IMG/VR virus record: IMGVR_UViG_3300006914_000013
Location: 1 to 64,000 of that record
Source of the DNA: a virus
Direction: 5' to 3' (one strand)
DNA: 64,000 bases
Shown: positions 33,601 to 42,600 of the stretch, one piece after another
Numbering within the stretch: the first letter of the stretch is position 1
How the letters are laid out: each line of letters starts with the position of its first letter
Translations under genes and position numbers: made by a program
Notes under the pieces: generated by a model
What the model was told of the DNA's origin: nothing
The model's database searches: none
Seen by the model: only the letters and a program-made list of their open reading frames with translations

Positions 33601-35808
33601 TCAAATCTCCAGCGTGTTGTCGAATACGGTGGCGTCCATTTCCCTGTGCGTCACCATCACCACCTGTTTGCCGCTGCCAGCGAGCAGGGTACTGAAAGCC
33701 AGCGCACGCTCCGGGTCCATGTCGGCGGTCGGTTCATCCATCAGCACCAGGTTCAGCGGCGACAGCGCAGCGGCATCGAGCGCCAGTTGCACGGCGGTGC
33801 CGATGATCGCCAGCTGGGCGCCCGAGGCTTCGGCCTGCTCCATTTCGAAACCGTCCTCGACGAAGGTGAAGGCGCCGTCTTCGCCCCGGCTGATTGACTC
33901 GATCACCCCGCCGGTGGCGTTGCTGGCGAACATCGAGGCGCTGGCCATGAACACGTCCCATACCTGTTTGCTGTAGCGATCACGGTTGCTGCGGATGTGC
34001 CCCAGCAGTTCGGTGAGCAGGCTGACCTTCTGCGCCGCCTGTTCGTGCTGGCGATTGCGCTCGACCACGGTGGCCAGCGTGCGTTCCAGCGCGACCCGCT
34101 GTTCGTGGATGCCGTGCTTGAGGTTGGACAGAACCCCGATCTGTTCCTGCAGGCGGCGGATCTGGCCATCGCAGGCGTCAACCTTCTCGCGGTGATGCCG
34201 CAGGGCGGTGGGCAGGTCGACCCCAACCACCTGGTGCTGGATTTCGGTCTGGTGCAGCTCGGCTTTGGCGTTGGCCAGCCACTGATTGCGCTGCGTGGCG
34301 TTGCCTTCGGCCACGGCCAGCGCCTGGCGCAGGGTGGCTTGGCGCTGCGCGTCCTGCCGGCCGGTGCTGATCTGCGCGTCCAGCGCCTCGATCTGCGGCG
34401 CGAGCGATTCAGCTGGCGGCATCGTCAGGGAGTCACGGGCGGCCTGATCGAGCTGGTCGCTCAGCCGGTTGCACGTCACCTGGTGCAGATGCACCGAGTT
34501 TTCTGCCTGACGCAGACCTTCTTCGACACGGGCCAGGTTCTGGCGGTAGTTGGTTTCGGCCTGCAAGGCGTCCCGGGCCAACTGGGCCGCCGCCAGTTTC
34601 TCGCGCCAGGTCTCTTGGTGCTCGCGCACCTGCTCGGCGTGATCATGGGGGTTGAAGGCGTCAAACGGCCGCTTGCATCCACTGCACACGCCATTCTTGC
34701 CCGCCTCGATCAGCGCTTCCAGCCTGTCGCCTGCGCTTTGCTTGTCGGCCTCGGCCTGCGCGGCGACCATGCGCAGTTCCTCCAGATCCGCCCCGCCTTC
34801 GCGGCGAAACGCCTTGAGGTCGTCGCGGTAGGGCGCGGCTTTCCTGACCGCCGCCTGCAACTCCACCTGGGCTGACTCCAGATCCTGCTGCAACTGCTTG
34901 ACCAGGTTGCGCGCCTGCTTGCCTTCCATGGCCTGCTCGCGCAGATCCTTGAGCTGTAGTTCCAGATCCACCAGGCTTTCGGTGGTCAGCGGGTGCCCGC
35001 GGAACTGCGCGAGCTGCTGCTGGGCGCCTTCCAGTGCGGCCTGACTGGCGGTTGCCTCGCGCTCGGCCTGGCGCAGCGTGGTCACGGCGCCGAACACAGC
35101 GGTTTGCGCCTGAGACAGGCGGCGTTCGTTGTCTTCGCTGATGCCTCGCTGGCGTTTGGCCTCGGTCAGGTCGCTGTTCAGCTGCGTCAGGTCGATGGCC
35201 AGCTGGGTTTCCTCGCCCAGCCAGTTCATCACCTGCACCTGCTGTTCGTCGATGTCGGTCAGGGTCGTTTCATCCTGCAAGAGTTTCCAGGTCTTGAGCT
35301 GCCCCCCTACCCGCTCCATCACCTGACTGACCCGCTCCAGCCCGGTCAGCTCGGTGATGATCTTGAACAACTCAGTGCTGCCCACTTCCAGCAGGGCGCT
35401 GGCCTTGCGCTGCTTGGCGTACTTGATCTGCGCGAAGCGCTTGAGCGGCATGCCCAGCAGGCGGGCGACTGCCTGATTCACTGGCGTGGTGCCGGTGGCC
35501 ACCGGCTGTTCAGTGCCGTCCGGGCACAGCTCGGTCAGGCTGGCGCCGGTCTTGGTGCGCTCGATCCGGTACCGGCCGATGTTGCCGAAGGACAGCCACA
35601 GCGATTGTTTGAACCCGGTGTTGGTGCCCCGGGTTTGCAGACGGGTGCCGGGGACCAGCCGCGCCCCACCCAGGCAGTACAGAATCCCGTACAGCACGGT
35701 GGTTTTGCCCCGGTAGTTCGGCCCTGTCACCCCATTCAACCCAGCGGTGAAGTCCAGCACCAGGTGCTCATGCTTCTTGAAGTTGTTGAGTTCCAGGCGC
35801 TCTAACAT
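33601..35808 (-). CDS. SbcC/Rad50-like ATPase (gp46 type)
   Basis: 735 residues. Walker A is GPNYRGKTT (about 29-37), a zinc hook CSGC occurs near 372-375 between two long coiled coils, and the ATP-binding C-terminal lobe has LVLMDEPTADMD (near 684). With the SbcD-like nuclease two genes upstream it forms the Mre11-Rad50 type complex that processes DNA ends for recombination-dependent replication. The signature region ASGAQLAIIGTAVQLAL is degenerate compared with the usual LSGGE. Start overlaps the P-loop gene by one base. Confidence 0.9.
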   Translation of the reverse strand: MLERLELNNFKKHEHLVLDFTAGLNGVTGPNYRGKTTVLYGILYCLGGARLVPGTRLQTRGTNTGFKQSLWLSFGNIGRYRIERTKTGASLTELCPDGTEQPVATGTTPVNQAVARLLGMPLKRFAQIKYAKQRKASALLEVGSTELFKIITELTGLERVSQVMERVGGQLKTWKLLQDETTLTDIDEQQVQVMNWLGEETQLAIDLTQLNSDLTEAKRQRGISEDNERRLSQAQTAVFGAVTTLRQAEREATASQAALEGAQQQLAQFRGHPLTTESLVDLELQLKDLREQAMEGKQARNLVKQLQQDLESAQVELQAAVRKAAPYRDDLKAFRREGGADLEELRMVAAQAEADKQSAGDRLEALIEAGKNGVCSGCKRPFDAFNPHDHAEQVREHQETWREKLAAAQLARDALQAETNYRQNLARVEEGLRQAENSVHLHQVTCNRLSDQLDQAARDSLTMPPAESLAPQIEALDAQISTGRQDAQRQATLRQALAVAEGNATQRNQWLANAKAELHQTEIQHQVVGVDLPTALRHHREKVDACDGQIRRLQEQIGVLSNLKHGIHEQRVALERTLATVVERNRQHEQAAQKVSLLTELLGHIRSNRDRYSKQVWDVFMASASMFASNATGGVIESISRGEDGAFTFVEDGFEMEQAEASGAQLAIIGTAVQLALDAAALSPLNLVLMDEPTADMDPERALAFSTLLAGSGKQVVMVTHREMDATVFDNTLEI

Positions 35809-36095
35809 TACGCGGCCTCCACGACGTGGATGGTCAGGTCGATGTCCATGCGTTCGCCGATTTCCCGGATCGCCCGGCGCAGGCGCTTCAGCGTCTCGGC
35901 GTTGCAGTCATCGAGCGTCACGGCCGAGTAGCCCTGCAGGCTGGCGAGCACGATGCGGCGGCGGATGTAGGCCAGGGTCGCGGTCGGGCCGATGTCCAGC
36001 ACCGCCTTGCCGTTGGCCACGTAGTCCGCGGTGAGCTGGCGCAGCTTGGTGGTTTTGCCGCTGGCCCGTGGGCCACTGATGATGTCCAGTTTCAT
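35808..36095 (-). CDS. Small P-loop NTPase-like protein
   Basis: 95 residues beginning MKLDIISGPRASGKTTKLRQ, a clear Walker A (GPRASGKT). A possible Walker B lies at AVTLDDC. Too short for a full ATPase, it looks like a minimal nucleotide-binding fold. It is inserted between sbcC- and sbcD-like genes with overlaps on both sides. ATG 36095 has a better spacing to GAGGA than ATG 36098. A regulatory or loader subunit for the end-processing complex is a guess. Confidence 0.7.
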   Translation of the reverse strand: MKLDIISGPRASGKTTKLRQLTADYVANGKAVLDIGPTATLAYIRRRIVLASLQGYSAVTLDDCNAETLKRLRRAIREIGERMDIDLTIHVVEAA

Positions 36096-37186
36096 CATGC
36101 TTCCTCTTCTTGCAGGGAGGGCGCGGTGTCGGCCCAAAAGGCGTCAAACAGCTCGACCAGCTCGGGGCGCTTGATCAGCTCGGCGCGGATCTGCATGTCC
36201 AGCTGGTGGAAATCGTGGTCGGCCAGCGTCTCGCCGGTGCCCGGCTTGATCACCTCGGCGGTGTTGCGCACGGCCAGCGGTGCCCAGCTCTGCCAAATCT
36301 TGCGCACGGCGCGGGCCAGATCCATCACCTGACTGGCCTGCAACTCGCCGCTGATTTCGATGAACTGCGCGCCGTTTTCCTCATCGAAGTTGAAGTCCGG
36401 GGCGACCAGGTCGTTCACGTCCAGGTGCAGGTAGCCAGAATCGCGGTGCCATACCGTGTGGAATTCGTGCTTGCCGTCCGGGCGGATCAGCATCACGCGC
36501 TTGTCGGTGATGTCGCCGAAGCCGGTCGGGTGGGTGTTGCCGAGGATCACCACGCGGCCATCGAAGTCCTCGCGGGGATGGTGGTCGTGGCCGACCAGGA
36601 TGTAATCGAAGCCAGCATCGAGCAGCTGCTTGGCCTGCTTGCGGCTGAGCGACAGCGCGGTGTCGTCGGTGGCAAAGCCCGAGTCGTAGTTGCAGTGGAC
36701 ACACAGGTAGGCCTTGGTCCCGGCCACCTTGCCGCGCACCCAGTTCTCGGCGGCGGCCAGCGATTCATGGAAAAGCTTGTCGGTGCTGTGGTGCGGGATG
36801 AACAGGAAGGACACCCCGGGGCGCACGTCGTGAAGAAAGCCCCGGGCCTCGCCGAACGGTGTCAGCTGGATCACCCCCGGCCGGGCCTTGTCCATCAACT
36901 GCAAGGTGCCGAGGCGGCCCCGGTCGTTCACCAGGTCGTGGTTGCCCGCCATGATGTAATCCACCATGTCGGCCAGGCGCATCCCCTGCCAGATCACGTC
37001 TTCCGGGTTGGTGAAGCGGTCGAACAGGTCGCCCAGGCAGGCCTTGATCGCATGCGGAAAGCTATCGACCAGCCCACGGTTGTGGTAGTAGATCCCGTCC
37101 CGTAACCGGCGGCGGCTGTCCAGGGTGGTGTGGGACACCAGATTCTTGCCCAGGTGCGGGTCGGTGAAGACAAGGATGTCGGTCAT
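36095..37186 (-). CDS. SbcD/Mre11-like nuclease (gp47 type)
   Basis: 363 residues with the calcineurin-like phosphoesterase motifs: TDPHLG (8-13), GDLFD (near 52), AGNHD (near 80), the His in CVHCNYDSG and VGHDHHP (near 198). These bind two metal ions for nuclease action. Partner of the SbcC-like ATPase. Typical gp47 proteins have the same length. It overlaps its downstream neighbour and is coupled to the upstream nuclease gene. Confidence 0.9.
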   Translation of the reverse strand: MTDILVFTDPHLGKNLVSHTTLDSRRRLRDGIYYHNRGLVDSFPHAIKACLGDLFDRFTNPEDVIWQGMRLADMVDYIMAGNHDLVNDRGRLGTLQLMDKARPGVIQLTPFGEARGFLHDVRPGVSFLFIPHHSTDKLFHESLAAAENWVRGKVAGTKAYLCVHCNYDSGFATDDTALSLSRKQAKQLLDAGFDYILVGHDHHPREDFDGRVVILGNTHPTGFGDITDKRVMLIRPDGKHEFHTVWHRDSGYLHLDVNDLVAPDFNFDEENGAQFIEISGELQASQVMDLARAVRKIWQSWAPLAVRNTAEVIKPGTGETLADHDFHQLDMQIRAELIKRPELVELFDAFWADTAPSLQEEEA

Positions 37187-37680
37187 CTGAAAACCTTCTT
37201 CGCGGTGTACCGCGGGTTGTGCAAAAGTGCGGCGGTAAAGGCAGCCTTGAACGCCTCAAAGTCGGGGAAGGTGTCGCAGATCCCTTCGGCCTTGAGGCGC
37301 ATGTGGGGCGCGTGGCGGACGTGGGCGACGGCTTCCCCGTCCCACAGCTCGATCGCCCCGGTGCTTTGCTGCCAGAACAGAACGTGGGTACTGGCGCCGG
37401 CTCGCGCCCAAATTTTCAGGTGGGCGGCCTGGTGGTTGCCCAGCAGCTTCGACAGGCCGGCGGTCAGGCTGCTATGCACCTCGCTCGACTTCAGTTCGAA
37501 CAGGTGGCAGATCCCCCTGAAACAGGCGATCGTGTCGCCCGGCTGGTCCGGCAGGAAGGCGCCGGCCGAGTGCGTGTCATAGAACCGGGCGCTGGCCAGT
37601 GGGTGTTTCTGCATCAGTTCCTTGAGGAACAGCCGAAACGCTTCTTCGAACTCCTTGCCCTTCTCTTGAGGTGTCTTCAT
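37183..37680 (-). CDS. PD-(D/E)XK nuclease, RecU-like Holliday junction resolvase candidate
   Basis: 165 residues from ATG 37680, overlapping the helicase stop (ATGA). A helical start (KGKEFEEAFRLFLKELMQKH) leads to QPGDTIACFRGICHLFELKS, in which Asp, then Glu-x-Lys eleven residues later, match the PD-(D/E)XK metal site. The arrangement recalls RecU-type resolvases that cut four-way junctions before packaging. The surrounding recombination genes support a role in DNA processing. The fold is inferred from motifs only. Confidence 0.6.
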   Translation of the reverse strand: MKTPQEKGKEFEEAFRLFLKELMQKHPLASARFYDTHSAGAFLPDQPGDTIACFRGICHLFELKSSEVHSSLTAGLSKLLGNHQAAHLKIWARAGASTHVLFWQQSTGAIELWDGEAVAHVRHAPHMRLKAEGICDTFPDFEAFKAAFTAALLHNPRYTAKKVFR

Positions 37681-38957
37681 TTGCTGATCGCCAGAATCCG
37701 ACGTGGGCGGGTGCAGGCCACGTTCAGGCACTGCAAGGATTCGATGTAGTTTCGGTTGAGCAGGATGTCGGCCGAGTCCACGAACACACTCTCGTAGGTC
37801 GACCCCTGTGCGCGGTGCGCGGTGATGGCGTGGCTGGGGCGCACGTCATGGATGACTTCCTTGGCCTTCCAGAAGGCTGGCCAGCCCCCGCTGCCGGTCT
37901 TGGCGCGTTCCGACAGTTCGTTGAGCAGGCGCTTGTAAGCCCGTTCGGATGTCTGGTGGATGACCCAGCAGGTCACCAGCATGTGGTCATCCATTTCCGG
38001 GCGGACTTCGACGCGGTAGCAGGTCAGTTCGCTGTACATCGGGTGCTGCTGCACGTCGATGGAGAACACCGTGCCTTCCTCGTCGGTGGTCATCAGCGTC
38101 TCTTTGCCGTCCACCGACATGATCGGCTGGCACACCACCACCCGTTCGCCCGGCTGGAACGGCGCCTCGGCGGCCAGCTTGGCGCCGTACATGGCATCCC
38201 GGATCAGGGCGTTGTACATGGCCACGGTGTCGTTACGCCACGCGATCACCTTGATCGAGCCCGGATCGGCCCGGTAGCTGTCGCTGTTGAACGCATCCAC
38301 CGCCTTTTTCCGCAGGCGCTTGTAGTCGAGCAGGTAGACCCCGCCGCGTTCATCGTTGGCGCTGAACAGGTTCAGGGCCTCGCCGTGCAGGATGCAGTCG
38401 CGCATGTGCGTGGCAAAGGTCAGGATCTGGTTGTCGTGGCGCTCGACCTTGTCCAGCTGCCAGCGGTTCTCGATGTCGAACACCTCTGAGCGTTCTTCTC
38501 CCACTGGCGGCAACTGGGTCACGTCGGCCATGAACAGGAACTTGACGCCTTCGTTCTTGGCAGTGCGCTTGATGTGGTACATCAGCCCCGAGTTCGACAT
38601 CGAGCCTTCATCGACCACCACCACCTGGTAGTTGCTGGCCTGGTTGAAGGCGTCGGCGGCTCGCACCTGGCGCACTTCCCCGCTGTTGTCCATGCGCAGG
38701 CCGAGCAGGGAGTAGATCGTGCGGCACGGGACCAGCCCCTGCAGCTCGGTCTCGCACATCTGCTTGAGCACCTTGGTCGCCTTGTTGGTCGGCGCGGTGA
38801 ACACCACGCTTTGGTCCGTCTCGCGGGCGAAGGTCTGCGCGCTGGTGGACTTGCCGGTACCGGCGCGGCCATCGAGCAGGAAGAACGAATCGTCGCTCTC
38901 GGCAAACTCCAGCATGCGGTCGACGCCGCCGCGCTGGTCACTGTTCAACTGGATCAT
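37677..38957 (-). CDS. Dda/RecD-like SF1 DNA helicase
   Basis: 426 residues from ATG 38957. Walker A LLDGRAGTGKSTSA (about 26-39), motif Ia FTAPTNKATKVL, Walker B QVVVVDEGSM, motif III FMADVTQLPPVGE, and the C-terminal HAITAHRAQGSTYE plus VACTRPRR of the SF1B group. These helicases move 5'-3' and clear proteins from DNA or help origin melting and recombination. Overlaps polymerase and nuclease genes by 4 bases each. Confidence 0.9.
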   Translation of the reverse strand: MIQLNSDQRGGVDRMLEFAESDDSFFLLDGRAGTGKSTSAQTFARETDQSVVFTAPTNKATKVLKQMCETELQGLVPCRTIYSLLGLRMDNSGEVRQVRAADAFNQASNYQVVVVDEGSMSNSGLMYHIKRTAKNEGVKFLFMADVTQLPPVGEERSEVFDIENRWQLDKVERHDNQILTFATHMRDCILHGEALNLFSANDERGGVYLLDYKRLRKKAVDAFNSDSYRADPGSIKVIAWRNDTVAMYNALIRDAMYGAKLAAEAPFQPGERVVVCQPIMSVDGKETLMTTDEEGTVFSIDVQQHPMYSELTCYRVEVRPEMDDHMLVTCWVIHQTSERAYKRLLNELSERAKTGSGGWPAFWKAKEVIHDVRPSHAITAHRAQGSTYESVFVDSADILLNRNYIESLQCLNVACTRPRRILAISK

Positions 38958-41900
38958 GCTAACCACCCCTCTTTGGCCCACTTGTCGAACAGCGCTTCAA
39001 CCTTGCGTTGCGACGGTCGATCCCCCAGTTCGTTTTTGCTCGCGTCGTACCAGTTCCGGCCGACCGACACCTCGGCCAGCATCGGGATCGGGTGCCCCGG
39101 CGGCGTGATGTTCATGATGTCTTGGGCGCGCTGGGCGAATTCGAAGACGTTGTCGATCGGCACGCTGTTGACCAGCTCGTCGTACACCGGCGCGATCAGG
39201 TGGGACTGGGTTTCTTCGTAGAGGCGGGTGTGGTGGGCTTTGGTCAGCACCACTTTCAGGGTGTCGGCGGCGGCGCCCTGGATCTTGTGGTTGACGGTTT
39301 GGCGCTCGGCCCGGGACCGCAGCGAGCCGTCGCGGCTGAGAATGTTGGGGTCGACATGCTTGCGCGTGCCGAAGGCGGTGGTGATGTACCCCAGCCGCTT
39401 GGCCTGGTCGGTGGTTTCCTTCTGCCACGGTGCCAGGCGCGGGTAACCGGCGAACACGCCGTCGATGATTTGCTGGGCGAAGCGCTCAGGCACCCCGAGT
39501 TTCAGGGCCATCGAGAACGCCTGACCGCCGTAGATAATCAGGAAGTTCACGGTCTTGGCCATCTTGCGGATCTTGACGATGGTTTTGCCCAGCGGCAGCG
39601 CCAAGTCGCCGACCAGCTCATAGACGTGGTCGCCTTCCTGCAGCAGGCTGACGAACTGTTCATAGTTCATGCTGCCGGTTTCATCGAACGCCAGGCGCTT
39701 GAGGATTTCCGGCCCCATGGCCTGTTCCAGCACCTTGCCAGCGAAGGTACAGGCGGTGACCGAGTGGATGTCCTTGAAGATCGAGCGGGTCATGCCGTGG
39801 TCGTCGACGTAACTGCCGCCGCCGGTGTAGGCCTCGATCAACACCGGGTCGCGGGCTTCACTGCCAGCCAGGCGCAATTCCTGCCCGCTGAAGTCCAGGG
39901 CGACGATCACATGCCCCTTGAACCGCGGCAGAAAGATCGAGCGCAGCGGCCCTTTGCTCACGGCGAGGATGTTCAGGCTGGAACCCGCCGGGCGGCGGGT
40001 CTTGGTGCCACAGTTGCGGGTACCCGGGTGGACCACGCCAGTGCTCGGGTGCCGCCAGTGCGGGTACTTGGCGTAGTACAGGGACTGGCGGGTCATGCAC
40101 TTCTTGGTGTCGATCAGCAGCGTCAACAGCTCGCGGCGCCAGTCCCCTTCCGGGCAGTCCTCGGCGATCGCCGCGTTCATCGCGTCTTCGTTGGTCGACG
40201 GGTTGCCTTCCAGACCCAGCTGATCGCGCTGGCTGTCCTTCTGCGGGAAGGTGCGCAGGCGCACCGGCAGCTGCAACTTGCAATACAGCAGTTCCTGCAT
40301 CTGCTTGGGGCTGCCGAGGTTGAGTTCGTCACCCTCGATCACGCGCACGCCGTCCTGGTGCAGCACCTCGGTTTCAATGAAGGCTTTCAGGGCCAGGAAC
40401 GCCGCGCCTTGGCGCTTGCGAATCTCCCCCGCCGCTTCCTGCACCAGGTCGACCAGCGTGCGGGCACGCGGATCGGTGCTGCCGTGCTGTTTCAGGTGGT
40501 GCCGACTGGACATCAGCCAGGCGGTGACGCCCTTGCCGCTGACACTCTCCATCGTGATCGGCAGCCCGACCTTCTCGGCCACGCGGGTAAACCCCTTCTC
40601 CGTGGCGATGAACTCGGCCGGGGTAAAGGTCTCGGTGTACGGGTGATAGACCGAAGCCAGCCGCCAGCGCTCATAGGATTCCGCCACCTTGGCCTGCGCC
40701 TGTGAGCGGTTCAGCCCGGCAAACAGGTGCAGCTTGAGCAGGTTGTCGCCCTCGGCCTTCTTCAAACCTTCGGCGCCGACATTGCTGATCTGGCTGCAAT
40801 GGGTGGCCAACAGGCCATGGATGGCCGTGGTGTTCCCTGCCACCCGCGCCGCGTCGGCCTCGGCCAGTTCGCTCAAGGTCTCAAAGCCCAGCTGCACGCC
40901 GACCTCAAAGCTGCGGTTGAAGCGGTGCAGGGTGTAGCGATCCTCTTCGTAGGCGAACACCCATTGCTTTTCCAGCTTGAGGATCAGCCAGAACAGGGTG
41001 GCCAAGCGCGCCGCGACGAAGCTGTCATCACAGGCGTAGTGGGTGACCTGCTCGCCGGTGAGGTCGCGCATGTCGCGGGCGCCGTACTGCGCCAGCAGAT
41101 CCTTGTACTCGACCTGGTCGTACTTCAACCAGTGCCGGGCGTGCGCCTTCAAGCCCTGCTCCAGGTTCTCATCGACATAGCTGCCGAGCATCTGCGTGCA
41201 GACTGGGCCGTCGAGCTGGAAATTCAGGCACTGCTTGGTGACCTGTTCTTCGAACCGGGCGTTGTGCGCGACGAAGTCCAGGCGGGCGTCCTCGATGTCG
41301 ACCAGCAGGTTGACCAGTTCGCCCTGGTCCAGGTTGTCGGTGTTCTTGTGCAGCACCGGCAAGTAGAAGGTGTGTTGCAGGTTGCTGCCGTAGGTGAACG
41401 ACCCGCCGGTCAGGCGCTGCGACAGCACGTCGACGTAGCCACGGGCGGTGTCCGGCAGGGCTGCCGACCAGTCATGCCCGAGGCTGTCGTAGGTTTCATA
41501 GTCGAAGCTGGCCAGCGGGGTGTCGCGCAGGCCTTCGACGTAGGCGGCGTGTACCTGCGGCCAGTTCTCCGGCGTCACCAGGGTCATGGTCGGCATGTGC
41601 GGGGCGAAGTGTTCGAACAGGCTCGGGTCGCCAGCCAGGGTCAGCAGGTCCTGCACCTTGGTCGCGTCCGGTAGGCGCACGTACCACTCCGGCCGGATGA
41701 TCGTGCGACCCTGCGCCCCATACAGCAGCTCCGGGTGCAGCCCGGCGAGGGTGTACATCAGGCGCCAGGTGCCGCGGCTCTCGTAGATTTTGCGCAGCAC
41801 CTTGCAGCTGGTGGCTTCACACGCTTCCAGCAGAAAGGTGTAGTCGTTGCTGGCCACGCAGGCTTCCAGCTGCTCGATGCCGTCCCAGCCGTAGGTGTCG

Positions 41901-42520
41901 ACCAGGAACTTGAACGCCACCGGCCCGACCTGCGGCACGCCGCCGTATTCGTCGGTCTTGTCCCCCACCAGGGACTTGTAGATCCGCACGTAGCGGGTTG
42001 GGTAGCCTTCGAAATCGTCCGCCGGGAGGTTCTTCACCAGCACGGTGGTGTTGTCGTCGTTGAGCTGGGACAGGTCGCGGTCGACCGTATGCACCAGCTT
42101 GAGCACTTCCGGGAACTGGCGGCAGAAGGCGCCAATCACGTCGTCCGCTTCCACGCCTTCGACGCGCACGTTGAAGGCGCCAGCGTAGGCCAGCAGTGCC
42201 TTGGCCATGTCGAACATCTTTTTCAGCTGGGCTTCGACCGCCGGGTCTTTCTCTTCGGCGTGACGCTTGGCCTTGTATTCCGCGAACAGGCTTTCGCGGA
42301 AGGTGTTGCCCCCATCCCACACCGCAATGATGTTGAGGGGGGAGAAATCAGACAGCAGGGGAATGATGTAGGTGTCCAGGAACCCGCGCAAACCGTAGCC
42401 GGCAGAGTTCACCGGCTTGTCAGTCAGGGGGCTGAGTTTTGCGTCGGGGTCAGTGCCCCGGTGGTAGGCGTGCAGCAGCAAGCCGCGCACATCGAGCAGA
42501 GCAAGTCCATTCAGTTTCAT
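38954..42520 (-). CDS. polA: DNA polymerase I with 5' nuclease, 3'-5' exonuclease and polymerase domains
   Basis: 1188 residues. Residues 1-290 are a FEN-type 5' nuclease (WDGGNTFRESLFAEYKAKR, VEGVEADDVIGAF, HTVDRDL, SLVGDKTDEYGGVPQVG). The 3'-5' exonuclease follows with FDYETYD (near 337), VAHNARFEEQV and YACDDSF. The polymerase domain has motif A LDFSGQELR (near 873), motif B KMAKTVNFLIIYGG (near 990) and motif C VYDEL (near 1110); the usual HDE is YDE and NFG is NFL. ATG 42520 restores the FEN start. Replicative polymerase of the phage, transcribed below a candidate SSB. Confidence 0.93.
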   Translation of the reverse strand: MKLNGLALLDVRGLLLHAYHRGTDPDAKLSPLTDKPVNSAGYGLRGFLDTYIIPLLSDFSPLNIIAVWDGGNTFRESLFAEYKAKRHAEEKDPAVEAQLKKMFDMAKALLAYAGAFNVRVEGVEADDVIGAFCRQFPEVLKLVHTVDRDLSQLNDDNTTVLVKNLPADDFEGYPTRYVRIYKSLVGDKTDEYGGVPQVGPVAFKFLVDTYGWDGIEQLEACVASNDYTFLLEACEATSCKVLRKIYESRGTWRLMYTLAGLHPELLYGAQGRTIIRPEWYVRLPDATKVQDLLTLAGDPSLFEHFAPHMPTMTLVTPENWPQVHAAYVEGLRDTPLASFDYETYDSLGHDWSAALPDTARGYVDVLSQRLTGGSFTYGSNLQHTFYLPVLHKNTDNLDQGELVNLLVDIEDARLDFVAHNARFEEQVTKQCLNFQLDGPVCTQMLGSYVDENLEQGLKAHARHWLKYDQVEYKDLLAQYGARDMRDLTGEQVTHYACDDSFVAARLATLFWLILKLEKQWVFAYEEDRYTLHRFNRSFEVGVQLGFETLSELAEADAARVAGNTTAIHGLLATHCSQISNVGAEGLKKAEGDNLLKLHLFAGLNRSQAQAKVAESYERWRLASVYHPYTETFTPAEFIATEKGFTRVAEKVGLPITMESVSGKGVTAWLMSSRHHLKQHGSTDPRARTLVDLVQEAAGEIRKRQGAAFLALKAFIETEVLHQDGVRVIEGDELNLGSPKQMQELLYCKLQLPVRLRTFPQKDSQRDQLGLEGNPSTNEDAMNAAIAEDCPEGDWRRELLTLLIDTKKCMTRQSLYYAKYPHWRHPSTGVVHPGTRNCGTKTRRPAGSSLNILAVSKGPLRSIFLPRFKGHVIVALDFSGQELRLAGSEARDPVLIEAYTGGGSYVDDHGMTRSIFKDIHSVTACTFAGKVLEQAMGPEILKRLAFDETGSMNYEQFVSLLQEGDHVYELVGDLALPLGKTIVKIRKMAKTVNFLIIYGGQAFSMALKLGVPERFAQQIIDGVFAGYPRLAPWQKETTDQAKRLGYITTAFGTRKHVDPNILSRDGSLRSRAERQTVNHKIQGAAADTLKVVLTKAHHTRLYEETQSHLIAPVYDELVNSVPIDNVFEFAQRAQDIMNITPPGHPIPMLAEVSVGRNWYDASKNELGDRPSQRKVEALFDKWAKEGWLA

Positions 42521-42554
42521 GTTGCACCCCGTTCCTCGGACGACAAGAGAGAGT

Positions 42555-42578
42555 GCCAGCGGGCAAACGCCCGCTGGC
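42555..42578 (-). promoter_or_regulatory. Strong hairpin in the polymerase leader
   Basis: GCCAGCGGG (42555-42563) pairs perfectly with CCCGCTGGC (42570-42578), loop of six. It lies in the 80-base gap between the candidate SSB stop and the polymerase start, with no T-run. It may limit polymerase expression or protect the upstream message. Confidence 0.5.
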
Positions 42579-42600
42579 AAACCACAGCTAGCCGTGAGGC

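Noticed and set aside
33997-34875. 292-codon plus-strand frame opposite the SbcC-like gene
   Set aside because: Antisense to a clear Rad50-type coiled coil; composition typical of a shadow.
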